A stretch of 64,000 nt of DNA, taken from positions 50,035 through 114,034 of the forward strand of contig JANMYB010000027.1 in NCBI GenBank assembly GCA_031381645.1. The letters run 5' to 3'. Numbering within the stretch: position 1 is the stretch's first letter; every line of letters starts with the position of its first letter. This stretch comes from Methylotenera_A sp031381645. GTDB lineage: Bacteria; Pseudomonadota; Gammaproteobacteria; Burkholderiales; Methylophilaceae. Made by a program: the position numbers and the translations under genes. The notes beneath the pieces are model-generated. The model searched no databases. It was not told the origin of the DNA and saw only the letters and a program-made list of their open reading frames with translations. This document shows, piece by piece, positions 58,581 through 64,000 of this stretch.

Positions 58581-60980
58581 TTGTCAACAAAAAAGCATAA
58601 TCAACGGAATAGCGACCCACATGCAAAGCGTGAAGCTGCGGAATATGAAGCGCCGTTACCTAGTCGCGAGTTGGTGTTGCAATTGCTGGCAGATCAAGGC
58701 GTTCCACTAAGTGTCGAGCAGGTATATACCTTGTTGGATATTGGTGCGGATGAGCGCGATAACTTTAATAAACGCCTGAACGCGATGGAGCGCGAAGGGC
58801 AGATAATGCGCAATCGCAAAGGTGCACTGTGTTTAACTGAAAAAATTCACGCAATTAGTGGCACTGTGCAAGGCCATCCTGATGGTTTTGGCTTCTTGGT
58901 GCCAGATGACAAGACTAAACATCCTGATGACTTGTTTTTAGGGCCACGCGAGATGGCGCAAGTGATGCACGGCGATCGTGCCATGGTTAGAATGTCTGGA
59001 TTGGATAGAAAAGGGCGGCCAGAGGGAAAAATCGTTGAGGTGCTGGAGCGTAGCACCAAATCGCTAGTCGGGCGTGTCATACAAGGCCAAGGCGTGACCA
59101 TTGTGGCGGCTGAAGATAAACGTATTAATCAAGACATTCTTATTCCCTATCATCTCGATATGGGTGCTAAGCCAGGCCAGGTGGTGATGGTGGAACTGAC
59201 TGCGCAGCCGTCTTCTGGCGCGCACCCGATGGGCAAAGTGGTGCAGATTTTGGGTAACTACGCCGATAGCGGTATGGAGATTGAAATTGCGTTGCGTAAA
59301 CACAAACTGCCGCATGAATTTACACCTGCCGCAATACACCAAGCTGAACGCATTCCCAAACTGGTGCAAGCCGCTGATTATAAAGGTCGTATTGATTTGC
59401 GCGAGTTGCCGCTGATTACCATCGATGGTGAAACCGCACGCGATTTTGATGATGCCGTCTTTGCAGAAAAGCAGGGCGAAGGTTGGCGTTTGGTTGTCGC
59501 GATTGCCGATGTGAGTTTTTATGTAAAGTCTGATGATGCGCTGGATAAAGAAGCGTTTGAGCGCGGTAATTCGGTGTATTTTCCACGCCGTGTGATTCCG
59601 ATGTTGCCAGAAGCACTTTCAAATGGCTTGTGCTCGCTCAACCCAGACGTGGAGCGGCTTTGCATGATATGCGATATGCAGATTGACGCGGCAGGTATTG
59701 TGCAAAAGTACCAATTTTATCCGTCAGTGATGCGATCAAAAGCACGCATGACGTACACTAAAGTAGCGGATATGCTAGGAAATCTGCAAGGCGAAACAGC
59801 GCGAGAATACGCCCACATCATGCCGCATGTGCAGAATTTGTACGCACTATTTAAGTTAATGCTAAATCAGCGCGAAAAACGTGGTGCGATTGAGTTTGAA
59901 TCGACCGAAACCATGATGATGTTTGATGATAATGGCAAAATTGAAAAAATTGTGCCTGTGCAACGCAATGATGCGCACAAGCTGATTGAGGAATGTATGT
60001 TGGCAGCCAATGTCTGTGCGGCAGATTTTCTCAAAACGCATGAACATGCGGCGCTGTACCGCATTCACGAAGGCCCAACGCCAGAAAAATTGGAAGCGCT
60101 ACGTACTTTTATGGGTGAAGTGGGCTTTGGCGTGGGCGGCGGTGATAAGCCGCATGCCAAAGACTATGGCAAACTCATGAAGCAAATTAAAGAGCGGCCA
60201 GATGCGCAATTGTTGCAAACGGTGTTGCTGCGATCCATGCAGCAAGCGGTGTACAGCCCAGATAATGTTGGTCATTTTGGCCTCGCTTACGAAGCGTATG
60301 CGCATTTTACTTCACCGATTCGACGTTATCCTGATTTGCTGATTCACCGTGCAATTAAAGCTGTGGTGAATGGTGAGAAATATAAGGCGAAAGATTGGAA
60401 TAATTTAGGCGCGCATTGCAGCATGACTGAGCGCCGCGCCGATGAAGCCACGCGCGATGTGAATAATTGGCTAAAGTGCTATTTCATGCAAGATAAAATT
60501 GGTGAAGTGTTTGAAGGCACGGTGGCGGGCGTGACCAGTTTTGGTGTGTTTGTGGCGCTGGACGGCGTGTATGTGGAAGGGCTAGTGCACGTGACCGAGT
60601 TGGGTAATGATTACTTTAATTACGATAAAGCGCGTCACGAAATGGTGGGTGAGCGCACGGGCGCACGCTTTAGGTTGGGCGATAGACTCACCGTTAAGGT
60701 CGCGCGCGTAGATTTAGAAACCAGCAAAATTGATTTTAGTTTAATAACTCACTCATCACACCTAAAAACAGGTGGTATGCAGCCCAATATCCATGCGCCT
60801 TACAGGGCAGATAAAAAACAAACTTTAAGTGCGAATAAAGATAAACAAAGTGCTGATTTTAAGCCGTTGAGTACGCGCGCACTAGAGAAAGCCAAACATG
60901 ATCGTTCTGGCGCACAGAAGAAGTCTGCACACAAACAACATACAAAGCACAGTAAAAACAAAGGTAAACCTAAAAAATGA
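58581..60980 (+). CDS. rnr: Ribonuclease R
   Basis: A 799-residue 3'-5' exoribonuclease. Order: N-terminal helix-turn-helix (~28-90), cold-shock OB domains (~90-270), RNB catalytic domain with ETARDFDDAVF (~283-293) holding the catalytic aspartates, S1 domain (~640-720; VTSFGVFVALDGVYVEGL) and a lysine-rich tail. It degrades structured RNA and takes part in tmRNA quality control. The start is TTG, since no in-frame ATG lies near the N-terminus. Just after the S1 domain, residues ~733-743 (MQPNIHAPYRA) are encoded by a dispersed-repeat copy. rlmB follows ten bases later. Confidence 0.94.
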   Translation: MSTKKHNQRNSDPHAKREAAEYEAPLPSRELVLQLLADQGVPLSVEQVYTLLDIGADERDNFNKRLNAMEREGQIMRNRKGALCLTEKIHAISGTVQGHPDGFGFLVPDDKTKHPDDLFLGPREMAQVMHGDRAMVRMSGLDRKGRPEGKIVEVLERSTKSLVGRVIQGQGVTIVAAEDKRINQDILIPYHLDMGAKPGQVVMVELTAQPSSGAHPMGKVVQILGNYADSGMEIEIALRKHKLPHEFTPAAIHQAERIPKLVQAADYKGRIDLRELPLITIDGETARDFDDAVFAEKQGEGWRLVVAIADVSFYVKSDDALDKEAFERGNSVYFPRRVIPMLPEALSNGLCSLNPDVERLCMICDMQIDAAGIVQKYQFYPSVMRSKARMTYTKVADMLGNLQGETAREYAHIMPHVQNLYALFKLMLNQREKRGAIEFESTETMMMFDDNGKIEKIVPVQRNDAHKLIEECMLAANVCAADFLKTHEHAALYRIHEGPTPEKLEALRTFMGEVGFGVGGGDKPHAKDYGKLMKQIKERPDAQLLQTVLLRSMQQAVYSPDNVGHFGLAYEAYAHFTSPIRRYPDLLIHRAIKAVVNGEKYKAKDWNNLGAHCSMTERRADEATRDVNNWLKCYFMQDKIGEVFEGTVAGVTSFGVFVALDGVYVEGLVHVTELGNDYFNYDKARHEMVGERTGARFRLGDRLTVKVARVDLETSKIDFSLITHSSHLKTGGMQPNIHAPYRADKKQTLSANKDKQSADFKPLSTRALEKAKHDRSGAQKKSAHKQHTKHSKNKGKPKK
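60777..60807 (+). repeat. Dispersed palindromic repeat, copy e (inside rnr)
   Basis: TGCAGCCCAATATCCATG then CGCCTTACAGGG. It is read in a different frame from copies c and d, and sits at the junction between the S1 domain and the disordered basic tail of RNase R. Confidence 0.75.
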
Positions 60981-60990
60981 GAGTCTGTAA

Positions 60991-61755
60991 ATGAGTGATG
61001 CACGTATTTTATTTGGCTTTCACGCCGTATTAAGCCGTATGCGCCAACACGCGACCAGCATAGAAGAAATTTTAATTGACCGCGATCGTATTGATGCGCG
61101 CATGAAAGATTTGCTCAACATGGCAGAAAGCGCGAATGTGCGCGTGATGCAAGTGGATAGAGCCCGCTTAGATGGCTTAGCGGGGATGAATGGTCGCCAT
61201 CAAGGTGTATTGGCGCGCGTGGTGGACACCCCCATTCCATACAAAGACATTCATGATATTTTGGAGTCTGATTTAACTGAGCCACCATTCTTTTTGGTGC
61301 TAGATGGTGTAGAAGACCCACATAACCTAGGCGCATGCTTGCGTGTGGCTGATGCCATGGGGGTTCATGCAGTTATCGCCCCTAAAGATAGGGCGGTAGG
61401 TTTAAACGCGACTGTGCGCAAGGTGGCGAGTGGCGCAGCGGAAACCGTGCCGTTTATTGCAGTAACGAATTTAGCGCGTACCTTGCGCGAGCTTAAAGAT
61501 GTTGGTGTGTATGTCGTTGGGACTACGCTAGAAGGTCCAGAAGGTAAGGCCGCACCTACTAGTTTACTGAATACCAAGCTAGATGGCCCAATCGCATTGG
61601 TATTGGGTTCAGAAGGTGATGGCATCCGTCGTTTAACGGCTGAAACCTGCGATGCCTTGGTGACGATCCCGATGTTTGGCTCGGTTGAAAGTTTGAATGT
61701 GAGTGTCGCCAGCGGGATTTGTTTGTATGAAGTGCGTCGCCAGCGTAGCATGTAA
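60991..61755 (+). CDS. rlmB: 23S rRNA (Gm2251) 2'-O-methyltransferase
   Basis: A 254-residue SpoU/TrmH-type methyltransferase with the trefoil-knot motifs DGVEDPHNLGACLRVADAMG (~108-127), LVLGSEGDGIRRL (~206-218) and IPMFGSVESLNVSVASGI (~229-246). The N-terminal L30e-like RNA-binding part occupies ~1-75. It 2'-O-methylates G2251 in the P-loop of 23S rRNA. The pair rnr-rlmB is conserved in proteobacteria and matches here. Confidence 0.95.
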   Translation: MSDARILFGFHAVLSRMRQHATSIEEILIDRDRIDARMKDLLNMAESANVRVMQVDRARLDGLAGMNGRHQGVLARVVDTPIPYKDIHDILESDLTEPPFFLVLDGVEDPHNLGACLRVADAMGVHAVIAPKDRAVGLNATVRKVASGAAETVPFIAVTNLARTLRELKDVGVYVVGTTLEGPEGKAAPTSLLNTKLDGPIALVLGSEGDGIRRLTAETCDALVTIPMFGSVESLNVSVASGICLYEVRRQRSM

Positions 61756-61860
61756 ATATGATTAGGTAATCTACAAAAAATGAGAATTAATCGGCCTGTT
61801 TTTTTGTTATTACATTAAATGTAGTTAGCTCAATCTGCCCCTTGTCATTCTTACCTGAAA

Positions 61861-62139
61861 GTGGATTATAAAGTGGTTACTACCCGTTTTTTATACATAG
61901 TTTCTGTTATGAAGCTCCAGCGTATGGGAGACACACAAGCTTATTGTGGGACAAATAAAATTTCATATTTAAAGTTATTTGATAAGCTAAAAGCAAAAAT
62001 CACGTTAGTAGACATGGTAGATAAAGAGGTTAATAAAAGAATTTCTAAAATAGGCCTCAGTGGTGGGTACTTAAGACTAAGTTATAACAGCAAGAAAAAC
62101 GCACTCTGGCTAAAAGTCGACTACCTAAGCGCAAAATAG
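61861..62139 (+). CDS. Small hypothetical protein
   Basis: A 92-residue ORF that I do not recognise. It begins at GTG (61861); an ATG at 61909 gives a 76-residue form. The product is basic and lysine-rich, with one early hydrophobic stretch (TTRFLYIVSV). Upstream 105 bases after rlmB hold a T-rich tract and no clear promoter. The stretch is AT-richer than its neighbours, in keeping with an insertion between conserved genes. It may not be expressed. Confidence 0.35.
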   Translation: MDYKVVTTRFLYIVSVMKLQRMGDTQAYCGTNKISYLKLFDKLKAKITLVDMVDKEVNKRISKIGLSGGYLRLSYNSKKNALWLKVDYLSAK

Positions 62140-62178
62140 TTAGGTGCAAAAGATATTATATTGATTCAAAAATTTAAT

Positions 62179-62511
62179 ATGTCACATTTGTGTGACGCTA
62201 CAGGCTGTAAATTGTTTGAGTCACAACATTTGAGCAATCGCCTGCTGCTGGTATGGGGTGAGGATGAAATAAGTGAGCAAAGAAATGTTAAAGTGTATCC
62301 ATATGACATTGTTGAAAAAAACCAAATTTATAAATTTGTTGCTTATGGGTTTGCGTTAATAGGGGTTATATGTTTAGCCATACTCCTTCTTATCGGGATA
62401 AGTGCTACCGATAAGATTATTGTGCCTGACATGGCTATAGAAGTGCTTGCGTTTGGCTTAATGCTCTCTGCGCTAATAACTGCTTTTTTTGACAATAAGT
62501 CATTGACTTAA
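62179..62511 (+). CDS. Small hypothetical membrane protein
   Basis: A 110-residue ORF from ATG 62179 (a TTG at 62161 would add six residues). The N-terminal ~45 residues are polar with two cysteines (CDATGC). Two hydrophobic helices follow (~55-75 and ~82-101), and the protein ends DNKSLT. No family is recognised. With the preceding small ORF it forms an orphan pair between rlmB and mqo. A coding role is supported by the membrane pattern only. Confidence 0.45.
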   Translation: MSHLCDATGCKLFESQHLSNRLLLVWGEDEISEQRNVKVYPYDIVEKNQIYKFVAYGFALIGVICLAILLLIGISATDKIIVPDMAIEVLAFGLMLSALITAFFDNKSLT

Positions 62512-62545
62512 AAAATATTGTTTAATAACAAATAATAGCAATCGT

Positions 62546-62609
62546 AGGGTGCGCTATGCTAACGCTGAGGTTTGTTAAATTGCAGTGGTGCGCGTGGCAC
62601 ACCCACCCT
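62546..62609. repeat. GGGTGCGC-type intergenic inverted repeat
   Basis: AGGGTG at 62546 is mirrored by CACCCT at 62604, and GGTGCGC occurs twice in between. GTGC/GCAC forms an inner stem. The pattern resembles widespread intergenic GGGTGCGC repeats of proteobacteria, here degenerate. It lies in the 116-bp gap downstream of mqo. Confidence 0.4.
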
Positions 62610-62627
62610 GCCATGTTTGATAATCAT

Positions 62628-64000
62628 CTAGCCCAAATTGAGCGTTTTTAATGTACGCGCTCTTGTAGTTTTTAGTAAACCTGCATTTTCAATCAGCGAT
62701 TCACCATAACTTGGTACCAACTGTTTTAACTTTTGTTGCCAATCTGCGCTTTTTAATTGTGCTGCAAAGCAGCGCTCTAGCACGTTAATCATTGCTTTAA
62801 CACTGACCGATGCGCCAGGTGACGCCCCCAATAAAGCCGCCAAAGTACCGTCTTTTGAGGCAACGATTTCCGTACCAAATTCTAGCTTGCCCCATTTTTG
62901 GTTACATTGTTTGATAATTTGTACGCGTTGCCCCGCGTTTTCTAGCGTCCAGTCGCTATTGACCGCATCAGGCAAAAAAGCACGCAGGGCATTCATGCGC
63001 TGCTCATGCGTTTGAGTCGCTTCTTTCATTAAATATTTGGTTAATGCTAAATTGTGCCTACCCACGCTCAGCATGGCTTTGAGATTATTTTTTTTGACTG
63101 ACTTTGCTAAATCAAATTTAGAGCCAGTTTTTAAAAACTTAGTCGTAAAGCCTGCAAATGGCCCAAACAATAAAGCACGTTTACCGTTAATTAAGCGTGT
63201 ATCTAAGTGCGGTACAGACATCGGTGGCGTGCCTACAGCAGCTTTGCCATACACTTTGGCATGGTGCTGCTCAATAATTGCAGCATTGTGGCATATCAGC
63301 CATTGCCCACTGACTGGAAAGCCGCCATAGCCCTTGCTTTCATCAATATCAGCTTTTTGCAGTAATGGTAGTGCGCCACCGCCAGCACCTAAAAACACAA
63401 ATTTTGCTTGAATGGTTTGTGTGCGCTTAGTGTTTAAATCATACAGCTTGACATGCCAGCTATTATCTTTAGTGCGGTCTTTCACCTTATCTAGATTTTT
63501 GACTTGTGTATTGGTATGTAAGTTAAAGTTTTCCTGTGTTTTTAGATAGGCGACCATATGGCGTGTAAGTGAGCCAAAGTCTACATCAGTGCCACTTTCA
63601 ACAAAAGTTGCTGCCAAGTGTTCATTAGCGCTTCTGTTGGCCATCATTAATGGCATCCAAGCTTTTAACTGCGCTAAATCATCACTAAACTGCATATGCT
63701 CAAATAAATGGTGCTGCTTTAGCAGCGCATAGCGTTGTTTTAAAAATACGCTATTTTTCTCACCCCAAACCAAGCTTAAATGAGGCGTTTTGTTAATAAA
63801 ATTGTTTGGGGCAGGTAGGGCAGATGCTTCAACTAAATGTGACCAAAACTGTAGCGATACTTCATATGCAGCGTTAATTTCTAGGGCACGCTGAACATCG
63901 ACACTACCGTCTTTGGCTTGTGGCGTGTAATTGAGCTCGCAATAGCCTGCATGACCAGTGCCAGCATTGTTTAATGCGTCAGAGCTTTCTAGCGCAACAT
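62628..64000 (-). CDS. mqo: Malate:quinone oxidoreductase, cut by window edge
   Basis: The reading frame runs from its stop at 62628 to the right edge with no break, giving ~457 residues of an expected ~490-500; the N-terminal FAD-binding GxGxxG and start codon lie outside. Near the edge it reads AGTGHAGYCELNYTP, and then NFINKTPHLSLVWGEKN; VFLGAGGGALPLLQKADI and GGFPVSGQWL are further family hallmarks, and SPGASVSVKAMINVLERCF is near the C-terminus. Mqo oxidises malate to oxaloacetate at the membrane and passes electrons to quinone. The shorter version starting at 63773 (TTG) is not the true start. Confidence 0.93.
   Translation of the reverse strand, partial: VALESSDALNNAGTGHAGYCELNYTPQAKDGSVDVQRALEINAAYEVSLQFWSHLVEASALPAPNNFINKTPHLSLVWGEKNSVFLKQRYALLKQHHLFEHMQFSDDLAQLKAWMPLMMANRSANEHLAATFVESGTDVDFGSLTRHMVAYLKTQENFNLHTNTQVKNLDKVKDRTKDNSWHVKLYDLNTKRTQTIQAKFVFLGAGGGALPLLQKADIDESKGYGGFPVSGQWLICHNAAIIEQHHAKVYGKAAVGTPPMSVPHLDTRLINGKRALLFGPFAGFTTKFLKTGSKFDLAKSVKKNNLKAMLSVGRHNLALTKYLMKEATQTHEQRMNALRAFLPDAVNSDWTLENAGQRVQIIKQCNQKWGKLEFGTEIVASKDGTLAALLGASPGASVSVKAMINVLERCFAAQLKSADWQQKLKQLVPSYGESLIENAGLLKTTRARTLKTLNLG

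Noticed and set aside
62628..63773. A 381-residue Mqo starting at the TTG at 63773
   Set aside because: The frame stays open with clear Mqo sequence to the window edge, so the gene is longer and simply cut.
1..64000. CRISPR arrays, transposase genes, integrase or prophage genes
   Set aside because: No regularly spaced direct repeats and no proteins with such motifs were seen; apart from tRNA-Leu no other RNA gene was recognised.

Overview
The window is a chromosomal segment of a Gram-negative betaproteobacterium, most likely a methylotroph of the Methylophilaceae (Methylotenera/Methylophilus-like). This taxonomic call is an inference. It rests on moderate-to-low GC, formate-tetrahydrofolate ligase, an EpsA-type LuxR regulator of the kind known from methylotroph exopolysaccharide loci, an EPS-associated MarR-type regulator, and betaproteobacterial versions of CysI/DUF934, RmuC, YjgR and Mqo.

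Layout. (1) 1-4567: assimilatory sulfur genes (partial cysH, a DUF934 gene, cysI, a TauE/SafE exporter) on the minus strand, divergent from cysB. (2) 4580-10291: a lipoprotein/membrane-protein pair, a HerA-like ATPase (YjgR), Fhs, a YigZ/IMPACT protein and an AI-2E-family permease. (3) 10337-13472, minus strand: a tightly coupled CHASE2 - SH3 - M48 protease module. (4) 13524-19494: rmuC, moaD, moaE, a Lon-like protease, an unusual Nramp-superfamily transporter and hslR. (5) 19626-25771: a complete pgaABCD operon for poly-beta-1,6-GlcNAc. (6) 25852-56793: a surface-glycan locus of about 31 kb on one strand. It starts with a MarR-type regulator and GDP-mannose/GDP-fucose genes and continues with a complete CMP-pseudaminic acid pathway (pseB, C, F, a PseG-PseH fusion, pseI). 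An amidotransferase set (WbpG/PseA-like with its own HisH and HisF) suggests an acetamidino sugar. Then come six putative glycosyltransferases, an ABC flippase candidate, six class I methyltransferases in total, a phytanoyl-CoA-dioxygenase-like protein, a WbpV/PglC-like/WbpM-like initiation set, and galU. (7) 56807-64000: hpt, epsA, tRNA-Leu(CAG), rnr, rlmB, two orphan small ORFs and a partial mqo on the minus strand.

How the parts fit. Two surface polymers seem to be made side by side: PNAG through the synthase-dependent Pga system, and a complex 6-deoxy-sugar/pseudaminic-acid glycan. The second is probably started by a small monotopic phosphoglycosyl transferase on UDP-QuiNAc or a similar sugar and flipped by the ABC transporter. 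No Wzx, Wzy, ligase or oligosaccharyltransferase is seen in the window. Regulators flank the locus, and symmetric DNA sites lie just upstream of pgaA, of the MarR gene and of epsA.

The most unusual signal is a dispersed element of about 32-36 bp. Its ends carry inverted CCTGCA/TGCAGG arms around a conserved core (CCAATATCCATG). There are five clear copies and one or two degenerate ones. All but one lie inside protein-coding genes, and they are read in at least three different frames or orientations. Two translation starts (the AI-2E permease and the CHASE2 gene) also carry short tandem duplications that create a tiny upstream ORF whose stop overlaps the real start.
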